Assembly (NCBI GenBank): GCA_040902885.1
Contig: JBBDWK010000075.1
Span: 33,613 to 97,612, forward strand
Origin: JBBDWK01 sp040902885
Lineage (GTDB): Bacteria; Acidobacteriota; Terriglobia; Bryobacterales; Bryobacteraceae
Direction: 5' to 3'
DNA length: 64,000 nucleotides
A model generated the notes under the pieces. It ran no database searches. It was not told where the DNA came from and worked only from the letters and a program-made list of their open reading frames with translations. Shown here piece after piece: positions 8,167-17,424 of the stretch; the first letter of the stretch is position 1; each line of letters starts with the position of its first letter. A program made the position numbers and the translations under genes.

Positions 8167-8787
8167 CTACACTCCGTTGGCGCTCCAGCGTCCGTCCGGC
8201 GTTTCCACCGCGAACGCCTCGATTGAACCGTCGCCCAGCCGAACGGTCTTCAGTTTCTGCAATACTTCTCGAACCTGCTGGTCGCTCCACATGCCGCGAC
8301 CGTAGATCCTCAAGCCGTTCATAGCATCGGCAACCTGTTGCGGCGTGGCCGGTCCCAACCCTTTCAGCGCCATGAGCAGGCCGTAATCGGACGCATCGAG
8401 GCTCGCGCTTTTCGCTCTCAGCTTTCTGCTCACCGCCAGTGCCGCGAAAATCAGGGCTACGGCAAACCCGGCGGGACTCGCAGCGCCGACGGCAGTCGCG
8501 TACGCCGCGATTGCCGAGGCTACCGGGGCCAAAGCGGCCACGAAATCCAGGTGGTCGTTTCGAATGACCCAGCTCGTCCATCCCAACTGGCCGCCGTAAA
8601 AGTGCCCAGATCCTTCGGTGATGCGTGCCTCGATAAACTCCCCGGCGTGTTTCGCAATCTCGTCTCTCAACTCAACGGGGAATTTGCCGGACTCGGCGAT
8701 CAGCGCCCGCACTTCTTCAATCCGTTTCTCCCGCTCTCCCGGCGTCTCGGGAAACGGGTCGGCCATTGGTTCAGACATCCTGCTCAT
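8167..8787 (-). CDS. Membrane protein with C-terminal winged-helix-like region
   Basis: Unrecognised protein of 206 residues. Residues 15-60 are charged and helical. Residues about 82-125 form one or two hydrophobic segments rich in Ala and Gly (FVAALAPVASAIAAY, GFAVALIFAALAV). The C-terminal 75 residues (DASDYGLLMALKGLGPATPQQ, then VREVLQKLKTVRLGDGS) look like a winged helix. The start overlaps the stop of the upstream beta-helix gene by four bases (ATGA), so it is translated with that secreted protein. A membrane-anchored regulator is possible but unproven. Confidence 0.6.
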   Translation of the reverse strand: MSRMSEPMADPFPETPGEREKRIEEVRALIAESGKFPVELRDEIAKHAGEFIEARITEGSGHFYGGQLGWTSWVIRNDHLDFVAALAPVASAIAAYATAVGAASPAGFAVALIFAALAVSRKLRAKSASLDASDYGLLMALKGLGPATPQQVADAMNGLRIYGRGMWSDQQVREVLQKLKTVRLGDGSIEAFAVETPDGRWSANGV

Positions 8788-10724
8788 TCTCCTCGCTTCG
8801 AACCAGACCGCGGTCCGTACACGGGCGCCGGCCGGCCCACTTCGTGAGCGCCGAGGTCCGGCGCCTTTCCGGTATGATCGTCGTTCACGCCCGGCAGACG
8901 GACGCCCGCATCCACCGCCTTGCCGCCGGGTTTGAGCCGGAAATTCAGGTCGCGCGCATGATAGACGGCGTGAGGGTCGTCGGCGGCCGGCGCGCGCAGG
9001 TTCTCGAAGATGTCGAAGTCCACCTCGACGCCATGCCGCTCCTGCCCGGTCGCCTCACTCAATCCAGCCAGCGTGGGGAACGCCTGGAAGGGCGCGCGCT
9101 CCTCATAGTCCCGCAGCACCCCCGCGCGCGGCGCTCTCCAGAAGTATTGATCCTTGGCTTTGGGGTTCGGGCGGTAGCCGTTGTAGTCGTAAGTGGAGTA
9201 CGCGGTCGCATTACCGAAACGGTAGATTCCCCGGTTGGGCTTGTCGGGACCGAGAAACAGGTTGTTGCGGAAGTGCCCGTTCGAAAAGATCTGCCCGTTG
9301 TTGTTTTCCGAGATCACGGTGTTGTGGTAAAGCACCACGCCGGCCGGCTTCACATTGAACTTCAGGGCGCAACCCGTCGGAACGTGATAGACCACGTTGC
9401 GGATGAAGTAGGCCGGCCCGCCATAGACCGGCTGCGCGCTCAACCCGCACTGCGCCGCGTTCACGCCCCGGTTTCGCATCACCCGAATGTTGTGCACTCC
9501 GCCATCGGTCTCGACGAAATCGTCGGCCATAAGATGAATATCGTTGTTATAGATATCGATGGATGTCGCGTGATGGTCCTCCTCCTTGTCCGGGCTTCCG
9601 TGGGTGCAGACGGTGACACCGTCATGGAAATACGCGACGTAGTTGTGGCAGATCGCGTGGCCGGACCCATAGACTTTCACGCCATAGAAGCTCGTGAGCG
9701 GATTCGCGCCATAGATGCCTGGATTGAACCAGCCGAGCAGACGATAGGGGTCGTCGCGGCCGATCATGACGTTGTCGGCGATATAAAAGTCCTGCGATCC
9801 CGCATAGGTCGAGGTGACGCCGATGCCGACATCTTCCACCCGGCAGTTGCGTACCGTAAGGCCTTTGGAGCCTCCTACGTCCTTCAAGCCGGCAAAGAAG
9901 GCGACATCCGTGTTCCGGACAACAAGTCCCTCGAAGATATGGTAGTCGGCTGCCATCAGGTCGAAGAGGCGGTGGTTGCCGTCGCCGTCGAAAATGACTT
10001 CCCCGTCACCCGCCGCGCGAATCACGATGGGCCGCTCGGGGGTGCCCTTGGCCGTAAGGACATACGTGCCGTCGAACGGCAATCCCAGCGGATCGGAATA
10101 GTTGAGCCGGTCGCTCTTGTAGATGCCGGCATGCATCAGGATGACGTCGCCCGGTTGCACCTTCCGTTCGGTGACCACGGACCAGTCGCCTCTGCCCGAG
10201 CCATAGTAGGCCGACTTCAGGCCGGTGAACGCCGGCTCTTGTTTTCCGCCTTTCCAGTTGGGCGGATAGACGTGCAACACCCTGCCGTCCGGCGCGGCCT
10301 TCGGTTCGCCGCGCGTCCGTATTTTCACCGTTTGGACCGCCTCGCCGCTGACTCCGTCCGGGTCCTTCAACTCGAAGCGGGCTTCATACTCAGTGTCCGG
10401 CTCCAGATCCAGGATGCTGCCGGCAAACATATCCGGCACGGTATAGTCCAGGTGAAGGTCCAGCCGATACACCCTTTCTCCGCCCAGGCGCAACAGCGGC
10501 AGAGTGTCTTTCCAGGAGGTCTCGCCCGCCTTCCGGTAGCTGACGCCGACAGTGGAATTGCGGTTTGCGTCCCCGGAAACGCTCCAGTGAAAGCCGAGGT
10601 TGATTAAGGTCGGCCGCTCCACAACGAACTTGCCAGGGGCCACGGCGTCGGTGGCTCGAAGGGACAGGGCAAAGATGAGAAACAGGAAGAGAACCGAATG
10701 TAGCCTGCGCATAGTGTTTTCCAA
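8784..10724 (-). CDS. Secreted right-handed parallel beta-helix protein
   Basis: Protein of 646 residues with a signal peptide (hydrophobic segment SVLFLFLIFALSL after a basic start). A fibronectin-III-like segment follows (about 35-140, with DLEPDTEYEARFEL). A long right-handed parallel beta-helix runs from about 185 to 530, marked by repeated N-rich turns such as IYNNDIHL, VMRNRGVN and VLYHNTVISENNNG. The C-terminus has LNFRLKPGGKAVDAG and PDLGAHE, typical of pectate-lyase-like and chondroitinase-like secreted proteins. The substrate is not evident. An ATG four codons downstream, at 10712, is an alternative start. It is divergent from dnaG, with about 110 bases between the two starts. Confidence 0.75.
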   Translation of the reverse strand: MENTMRRLHSVLFLFLIFALSLRATDAVAPGKFVVERPTLINLGFHWSVSGDANRNSTVGVSYRKAGETSWKDTLPLLRLGGERVYRLDLHLDYTVPDMFAGSILDLEPDTEYEARFELKDPDGVSGEAVQTVKIRTRGEPKAAPDGRVLHVYPPNWKGGKQEPAFTGLKSAYYGSGRGDWSVVTERKVQPGDVILMHAGIYKSDRLNYSDPLGLPFDGTYVLTAKGTPERPIVIRAAGDGEVIFDGDGNHRLFDLMAADYHIFEGLVVRNTDVAFFAGLKDVGGSKGLTVRNCRVEDVGIGVTSTYAGSQDFYIADNVMIGRDDPYRLLGWFNPGIYGANPLTSFYGVKVYGSGHAICHNYVAYFHDGVTVCTHGSPDKEEDHHATSIDIYNNDIHLMADDFVETDGGVHNIRVMRNRGVNAAQCGLSAQPVYGGPAYFIRNVVYHVPTGCALKFNVKPAGVVLYHNTVISENNNGQIFSNGHFRNNLFLGPDKPNRGIYRFGNATAYSTYDYNGYRPNPKAKDQYFWRAPRAGVLRDYEERAPFQAFPTLAGLSEATGQERHGVEVDFDIFENLRAPAADDPHAVYHARDLNFRLKPGGKAVDAGVRLPGVNDDHTGKAPDLGAHEVGRPAPVYGPRSGSKRGE

Positions 10725-10838
10725 AGGTTCTGGCCATTATAGGTCTGCTTGTGGTCTTTCGCACGGACCAGGATCCGGCAAGTATTCGTACGGATGCCCG
10801 GTTCGTCCAGTTCGGCGATAATAGGCAAGCGCACCCCG

Positions 10839-12599
10839 ATGGACTTCGTTGCCCAGTTAAAATCCTCAGTCGATATCGTTCAGGTGATCGGGGAGTACGT
10901 TCGCCTCAAGCGCAGCGGGACGGGCGGCCGCTACATCGGGCTGTGTCCCTTTCATAACGAGAAATCGCCTTCCTTCTCCGTCAACGGCTCCCTCCAGTTC
11001 TTCAAGTGTTTCGGCTGCGGGATGGGGGGCGACGTTCTGAAGTTCGTGATGGAGATGGATCGCTTGAGCTTCTACGAGGCGCTCAAGCTGCTGGCCGACC
11101 GGCACGGTATCCCCATGCCGAAACGCGCCGAGTACTCCGACGAAGAGACGCGGCTTCGCGCGGCCATCTACCAGATGCACGAAATTGCCGTAGAGATCTT
11201 CCGCTCCACGCTGGAGGGGCCGGCCGGCGGCGAGGTCAGGGGCTATCTTGCCAAACGCGGCGTTTCTCCGGAGGTCGCACGGGAGTTCGGGCTGGGCTAT
11301 GCGGATCGAGGCGGCGGACTGGCCCGCGCGTTTGAGCAAAGGGGCTTCACCGCCGAGCAGATGGAGGCTTCGGGCCTGGTGGGCCGGCGCGAATCCGGCG
11401 GCTTCTACGACCGCTTCCGCGGGCGCCTAATGTTTCCCATCCACAGCGAGGCGGGGAAGACGATCGGCTTCGGTGGACGCGCCATCGACCCCGGCGATGA
11501 GCCCAAGTATCTGAACTCGCCCGAAACGCCCATCTATAAAAAGAGCGCCGTGCTCTACAACCTGCATCGGGCTAAAGAAGGCATCCGCAAAGCCGACCGA
11601 TCCGTGCTGGTGGAAGGCTACATGGACGTGATTGGCGTGGCTGCGTCCGGCGTGCGCGAGGTGGTGGCCAGTTGCGGGACCGCGCTCACCGGCGAGCAGG
11701 TGCGCTCTCTCAAGCGCCACTCCGGGCGCATCGTAGTGAACTTCGACCCCGACGCGGCCGGAGGAAACGCCGCCGAGCGTTCCATCGGCATACTGCTGGA
11801 AGAGGGCATTCACGTGCGTATTCTGCAGCTCGACGGCGGACTCGACCCGGACGAATACTGCCGGGAGCATGGGGCCGAGGTTTATCGCGCCCGATTGGAC
11901 CAGGCTGGAAATTATTTCCACTGGCTGGCCGATCGCGCCCGCTCGAAGTTCGACATGCGGGATGCCGAGGGCCGCGTGGCCGCGTTCCGCTTCCTGCTTC
12001 CGGCCGTTCAGAAACTCACGGACAAGCTGGAGCGCCTTGCGGTGGTCAACGACGTGGCCGGCTACCTGGGCCTGGAAGCGGGACTGGTGCTTGAAAATTT
12101 CCGTAAGGCGGCCGGCCAACGCGACGAAAAAACCTTGAGGGCGATCGTGGAGCCGCTGCGTCCGGTGGAAAAGATTCTGCTCAACCTGCTGCTGGTTCAC
12201 CCCGAATACCGGGAAGGGATACTGCCGCCGCTGAGATCCTTGGGCGAAACTTTGGAGTTTGCCACACGAAACATATTCGAGACTATTTTCACTCTATATG
12301 AAGCGAACGCGCCGTTCGGGCTGGCGGAGCTGGATGCGCGGCTCAGCGAAAAGGACCGGAACCTATTGCATTCCGCAGTTCTTGCCGATGAAAGCAGTGG
12401 GGAGAGCGTTTCCATGGAGCAAGGATTGGCATGTCTGGCACAGCTCGAAAGCGCGCGGATGGAGAAGCGCCGCACGGCGTTGAAGGCGAAGGTGCGGGAA
12501 GCGGAACGAGCGGGTAATATGGACGAAGCGATGCGCCTGACGGAAGAGTTATGCAGGTTGCAGTCGAACGAGGGGACCGCGGGCGAAGCCCGGGTTTAG
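10839..12599 (+). CDS. dnaG: DNA primase
   Basis: Makes the RNA primers for DNA replication with the replicative helicase. The start is ATG at 10839, because the family begins MDFVAQLKSSVDIVQVIGEY; the 30 codons open upstream are not primase-like. This gives 586 residues, a normal length. The CHC2 zinc finger is seen at residues 36-60 (CPFH ... CFGC), followed by the primase core. The TOPRIM catalytic motifs are LVEGYMDV near 258 and NFDPDAAG near 302. The C-terminal 150 residues should bind helicase. The gene is 53 bases upstream of rpoD, the common dnaG-rpoD arrangement of the macromolecular synthesis operon. Confidence 0.95.
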   Translation: MDFVAQLKSSVDIVQVIGEYVRLKRSGTGGRYIGLCPFHNEKSPSFSVNGSLQFFKCFGCGMGGDVLKFVMEMDRLSFYEALKLLADRHGIPMPKRAEYSDEETRLRAAIYQMHEIAVEIFRSTLEGPAGGEVRGYLAKRGVSPEVAREFGLGYADRGGGLARAFEQRGFTAEQMEASGLVGRRESGGFYDRFRGRLMFPIHSEAGKTIGFGGRAIDPGDEPKYLNSPETPIYKKSAVLYNLHRAKEGIRKADRSVLVEGYMDVIGVAASGVREVVASCGTALTGEQVRSLKRHSGRIVVNFDPDAAGGNAAERSIGILLEEGIHVRILQLDGGLDPDEYCREHGAEVYRARLDQAGNYFHWLADRARSKFDMRDAEGRVAAFRFLLPAVQKLTDKLERLAVVNDVAGYLGLEAGLVLENFRKAAGQRDEKTLRAIVEPLRPVEKILLNLLLVHPEYREGILPPLRSLGETLEFATRNIFETIFTLYEANAPFGLAELDARLSEKDRNLLHSAVLADESSGESVSMEQGLACLAQLESARMEKRRTALKAKVREAERAGNMDEAMRLTEELCRLQSNEGTAGEARV

Positions 12600-12652
12600 T
12601 AAAATAGCTGCGATAGCTCTTCAGCGCGCTTCGAGGCGGGGGTAGGGGTCCG

Positions 12653-14341
<1,689 letters not shown>

Positions 14342-14348
14342 CAACAGA

Positions 14349-14945
14349 ATGGTTCTATCCGATATCGATATCAAGAGATACATCAAAGAAGGAAAGATTC
14401 GGATTTCTCCCGAGTTGCCGCCGGAACAGTTCGGCAGTTGTTCGGTGGATTTCCGCCTGGGGAGCGAATTCAGCGTATTCGAGTACAGCCGGTACCCGTA
14501 TATCGACCTTCGCGAGAAACCCAACCTGCAGGACATCATGCGCACCGTAACGGTGGCCCCTGGCGAGCCGTTTGTGTTGCAGCCGCGCGCGTTCGTCCTG
14601 GCCATAACGGAAGAAGCGCTGGATCTCGACCGCGACGTGCTGGGCCGCCTGGAAGGGCGCTCCAGCCTGGGGCGCATCGGCATCATCGTACACGGCACGG
14701 CTGGGTTGTTCGATCCGGGCTGGACGGGCAAGGCCACGCTCGAGCTGAGCAACCTGAGCCCAATGCCCGTTGCCTTGTACCCGGGCATGCGCATCTGCTC
14801 GTTCACCTTCGAGCAGCTCTCTTCGCCCGTGGGCGTGTCTTACCGGGAGAAGATTGGAAACAAGTATGCCGGCCAGGTTTCGCCGCTTGCGAGCCGGTTG
14901 GGCGCGGAGGTCAGCCGCAAGGCGACGGCCGCGGACGGCGATTAG
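14349..14945 (+). CDS. dcd: dCTP deaminase
   Basis: Protein of 198 residues that deaminates dCTP to dUTP, the first step from dCTP toward dTMP. The trimeric dUTPase-like fold is recognisable from VLSDIDIKRYI at the start, GRLEGRSSLGR near 100, and HGTAGLFDPGWTGKATLELSN near 115-135, which contains the catalytic glutamate. The C-terminus has KIGNKYAGQVSP. The STAG/ELSN style is closer to the Gram-positive and mycobacterial enzymes, some of which also hydrolyse dUTP, than to the E. coli form. A separate dut gene 500 bases away suggests that activity is not essential here. It starts eight bases after rpoD and is probably co-transcribed. Confidence 0.93.
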   Translation: MVLSDIDIKRYIKEGKIRISPELPPEQFGSCSVDFRLGSEFSVFEYSRYPYIDLREKPNLQDIMRTVTVAPGEPFVLQPRAFVLAITEEALDLDRDVLGRLEGRSSLGRIGIIVHGTAGLFDPGWTGKATLELSNLSPMPVALYPGMRICSFTFEQLSSPVGVSYREKIGNKYAGQVSPLASRLGAEVSRKATAADGD

Positions 14946-15317
14946 TTACAGTTGAGCGGTTAGCTGGACATTGTGTGCTACCGGCATAACCCACTTCTGT
15001 CTCCCATGGCCCGGCAGAGGCTTCTCCGTAACCTCAACAACGCCGAAGCGCTCCAGGACCTGAACGTCACGGCTGACGGCGCTGCGGTCACGCTTTAGCT
15101 TCCTGGCCAAGTCGCTGATCGAAGCCGGCGCCTCTTGCAGTTGCTTGAGCAGGAGCACGCGCTTCTGAGTCAGGAGATGAAGGAGAGATTCGATATCATC
15201 GAAGGCGATAACTTTGCTGGGCGGAATCGGCCCTCCGCGATCCGCCAGTTCCGCGAGTTTGCGCCCGCGTTCGAAGAACGCATCCGCTCGTTCGACCCGG
15301 ATGTCAATCTTTCGCAT
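14946..15317 (-). CDS. Winged-helix DNA-binding protein (HVO_A0114-like)
   Basis: Small regulator. The preferred start is ATG at 15317 (MRKIDIRVERADAFFERG); an upstream ATG at 15344 would add nine residues. The first 45 residues match the short N-terminal beta-helix leader seen in HVO_A0114-type putative DNA-binding proteins. Then comes a winged helix with ESLLHLLTQKRVLLLKQL, ISDLARKLKRDRSAVSRDVQ (recognition helix) and LERFGVVEVTE. Members of this group often pair with a toxin-like gene, but none is adjacent. It is convergent with dcd, the two stop codons being contiguous. Confidence 0.7.
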   Translation of the reverse strand: MRKIDIRVERADAFFERGRKLAELADRGGPIPPSKVIAFDDIESLLHLLTQKRVLLLKQLQEAPASISDLARKLKRDRSAVSRDVQVLERFGVVEVTEKPLPGHGRQKWVMPVAHNVQLTAQL

Positions 15318-15383
15318 GTTTCGCCTCGCCCGCCCGCCAGACATGATCTACGATATCACTCCTGCATCTGCCTTGAGGGCAGA

Positions 15384-15453
15384 CCGCTTGCTTACGCGCG
15401 CGGTTCAGTGCTGGAGAGGAGTGCAGCACCGAACCGCGCGCGTGAGCAAGCGG
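15384..15453. repeat. Palindromic intergenic repeat ('LAYARGS' type)
   Basis: Near-perfect inverted repeat with 23-base outer arms (CCGCTTGCTTACGCG at one end, its complement at the other, one mismatch) and an inner GTGCTG/CAGCAC stem. It lies between the winged-helix gene and the 3' end of dut. The sequence encodes LAYARGS in one frame, a string often met in spurious short proteins of acidobacterial genomes. That is recollection; it suggests a dispersed REP-like element. Confidence 0.7.
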
Positions 15454-15456
15454 CAG

Positions 15457-15888
15457 CTATCTTCCCGAAGAGCCGAAGCCGCCCGCGCCGCGCCGCGAGC
15501 CGCCCAGTTCGCCCTCTTCCCACTCGATCGCTTCGTAGCGCGCGATCACCATCTGCGCGATGCGGTCGCCGGGTTGGATCTCGTACGGCGCGCTGCCCAG
15601 GTTGATGAGAATCACGCGGATCTCGCCGCGATATCCCGGATCGATGGTGGCGGGGCTGTTGGCCAGCGTGATGGCGTGCTTCAGCGCCAGACCGCTGCGC
15701 GGCCGCAATTGCGCTTCGTAACCCGGCGGCAGCTCGATGCTGAGACCCGTGGAAACCAGCCGCGGCACTCCCGGCGCCAGTGTCGCGACTTCAATGGAGC
15801 GCAGGTCCATGCCGGCGTCCTCCGCCGGACCGTGCGCGTATTCGGGGAGCGCCGCCAACTCCGATAATCTCTGAATCCGGATTTTCAT
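15457..15888 (-). CDS. dut: dUTP diphosphatase
   Basis: Homotrimeric dUTPase of 143 residues that hydrolyses dUTP to dUMP and pyrophosphate, keeping uracil out of DNA and feeding thymidylate synthesis. Family motifs in order are AEDAGMDLRS (motif 1), LRPRSGLALKH (motif 2), TIDPGYRGEIRVILIN (motif 3), PGDRIAQMVI (motif 4) and the C-terminal RRGAGGFGSSG (motif 5, which closes over the nucleotide). All are intact. It is divergent from thyX with only 24 bases between the start codons and lies 500 bases from dcd. The three enzymes together cover dCTP to dUTP to dUMP to dTMP. Confidence 0.95.
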   Translation of the reverse strand: MKIRIQRLSELAALPEYAHGPAEDAGMDLRSIEVATLAPGVPRLVSTGLSIELPPGYEAQLRPRSGLALKHAITLANSPATIDPGYRGEIRVILINLGSAPYEIQPGDRIAQMVIARYEAIEWEEGELGGSRRGAGGFGSSGR

Positions 15889-15894
15889 GCGAAT

Positions 15895-15910
15895 CCGTTA
15901 TCATAAACGG
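15895..15910. promoter_or_regulatory. Palindrome in the dut-thyX divergent gap
   Basis: CCGTTATCATAAACGG, an inverted repeat (CCGTT/AACGG) that fills most of the 24-base gap between the divergent dut and thyX start codons. It could be a shared operator or part of overlapping promoters; there is no direct evidence. Confidence 0.3.
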
Positions 15911-15912
15911 TC

Positions 15913-17343
15913 ATGCCCGAAACGCCCAAACGGGTGATCTCCGTCTCGCCGATGCCGCCCGAAAAGTCGGCCTATGCGCTGGCGCGCTACAGCCGTTCGC
16001 CCGACTCCATCCGGCAGTCGATCGAGTGGGTGCGCACGCACAATTCGCAGAACTTTCTTGAAAATTTCTACTTCCAGTACGGCCATGCCTCCATAGCCGA
16101 TCTGGGCCACGTGGTGATGTGCTTTGAGGGCATTTCGGAGCTCGCCGCCACGGAGGTGGAAGACGAGCAGCTCTGGGACGGGCAGGCAAAATCGTCGCGG
16201 TACCAGGATTTTTCGCGCTCGGGATTTGTTACGCCGCCGGAATTCTCCGGCGAGGATGCGGCACGCTACCGGCAGGCTGGCGACGCCTTGCTCGAAGCGT
16301 ACCAGAAGGTGAAGGAGGCCGCGTTCGAATGTTTGAGCGCGCGCCTGCCCAAGCCCGAAGAGATGAAGCCGGATGCCTACCGGCGCAACCTCACGGCGCG
16401 GGCCTTCGACGTTGCGCGGTACCTGCTGTTCTACGGCATACCCACGAACGTGGGACAAGTGACAAGCATCCGCACGCTCGAGCGGCAGATTCGCCGGCTG
16501 CGCGCGTCCGAGTACGCGGAGCTGCGCGATCTGGGCGACGAGATCGCGCAGGCGTGCGCCGCCGAGCCGGGATGCGTGTGGGATGCGGGGACGGGGAGCG
16601 AGCCGCTGGCGCCGACGCTGGCGCGCCACGCCGAGCCCGACCGGTATTCGGCCATGCTGCGCGAAGATCTCACGCAATGGGCGCGGCAGAATCTGCCGCC
16701 GGCGCCGGAGGCGGCATTGGAGCGCGTCGATCTCGTGAAGCCGCGCGATGCAGTGTGCGATATTGTAGCCACGCTGCTGTATCAGGTGACCAACTGGCCT
16801 TATCGGCAATTGCACGAGCTGGCCGAGTCATGGAGCGCGGCGCGGCGGGCGGAAGTGCTGGATGTGGCGTTGCGGTCCCGCGGGCGCGAAGAGCTGCCTC
16901 GGGCGTTTCGCGGCGGCCCCTATGTGTACGACATGGCGATCGACGTCGGCGCATACCGGGATCTGCACCGGCACAGGCGCTGCGACCAGTTCCGGCAGGC
17001 CTACTCGGGGAAGCTGGGGTATGAGACGCCGGCGCCGATCCGGGAGGCGGGCGTGGAGACGCTATACCGGGAGGCGATGGATAGGGCCTTCTCAACGATG
17101 CACGAGTTGCCGGAGCCTGGCGCTCATTATCTGCTTCCCTTCGGCGCGCGGTCCCGGTTCCTGTTCAAGATGGATTTCGCCGAGGCCGAGTATATCTCCC
17201 GGCTGCGCAGCGGGGTGAAGGGGCACTTCAGCTATCGCGAAGTGGCGTGGGAGATGAAGGTCAAAATGGAGCAGGTGGAGCCGGAACTGGGCCGTCTGAT
17301 GCAGGCCACGCCGCCGTGGGTGGAAGATCCGTTGAAGCGGTGA
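15913..17343 (+). CDS. thyX: Tandem-domain ThyX-like flavin-dependent thymidylate synthase
   Basis: Protein of 476 residues, about twice the usual ThyX length, with two ThyX-like halves. ThyX methylates dUMP to dTMP using methylene-tetrahydrofolate and reduced FAD. The first half (about 15-230) has QNFLENFYFQYGHASIADLG and SSRY at 94-97. The second half (about 240-460) has LHRHRRCDQFRQAYSGKLGY, with R353-H354-R355. The usual continuous signature RHRxxSxNExSxRY is therefore divided: the RHR part is recognisable only in the second half and the SxRY part only in the first. In ordinary ThyX the active site is built from several subunits, so the fusion may reconstitute it. Context beside dut and dcd supports dTMP synthesis. 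Confidence 0.8.
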   Translation: MPETPKRVISVSPMPPEKSAYALARYSRSPDSIRQSIEWVRTHNSQNFLENFYFQYGHASIADLGHVVMCFEGISELAATEVEDEQLWDGQAKSSRYQDFSRSGFVTPPEFSGEDAARYRQAGDALLEAYQKVKEAAFECLSARLPKPEEMKPDAYRRNLTARAFDVARYLLFYGIPTNVGQVTSIRTLERQIRRLRASEYAELRDLGDEIAQACAAEPGCVWDAGTGSEPLAPTLARHAEPDRYSAMLREDLTQWARQNLPPAPEAALERVDLVKPRDAVCDIVATLLYQVTNWPYRQLHELAESWSAARRAEVLDVALRSRGREELPRAFRGGPYVYDMAIDVGAYRDLHRHRRCDQFRQAYSGKLGYETPAPIREAGVETLYREAMDRAFSTMHELPEPGAHYLLPFGARSRFLFKMDFAEAEYISRLRSGVKGHFSYREVAWEMKVKMEQVEPELGRLMQATPPWVEDPLKR

Positions 17344-17352
17344 GCAAAGTAT

Positions 17353-17418
17353 CACCACAGAGCCGCAGAGAAAAAACTTTAAAAAGTTTCTTCGCGCCTC
17401 TGCGCCTCGGCGCTGAAA
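17353..17418. repeat. Palindromic repeat between convergent thyX and nuoF
   Basis: Imperfect inverted repeat with arms containing GCCGCAGAGA and CTCTGCGCCTCGGCG, and a self-complementary AAACTTTAAAAAGTTT centre. It resembles the repeat at 27401-27470, which shares the string TCTGCGCCTCGGCG. Placed between two convergent stop codons, it may serve both transcripts as a terminator. Confidence 0.65.
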
Positions 17419-17424
17419 AGGCTT

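Noticed and set aside
8766..10607. Open frame of 613 codons on the plus strand
   Set aside because: It is antisense to the beta-helix gene, which has a signal peptide and repeat structure; the plus-strand translation has none.
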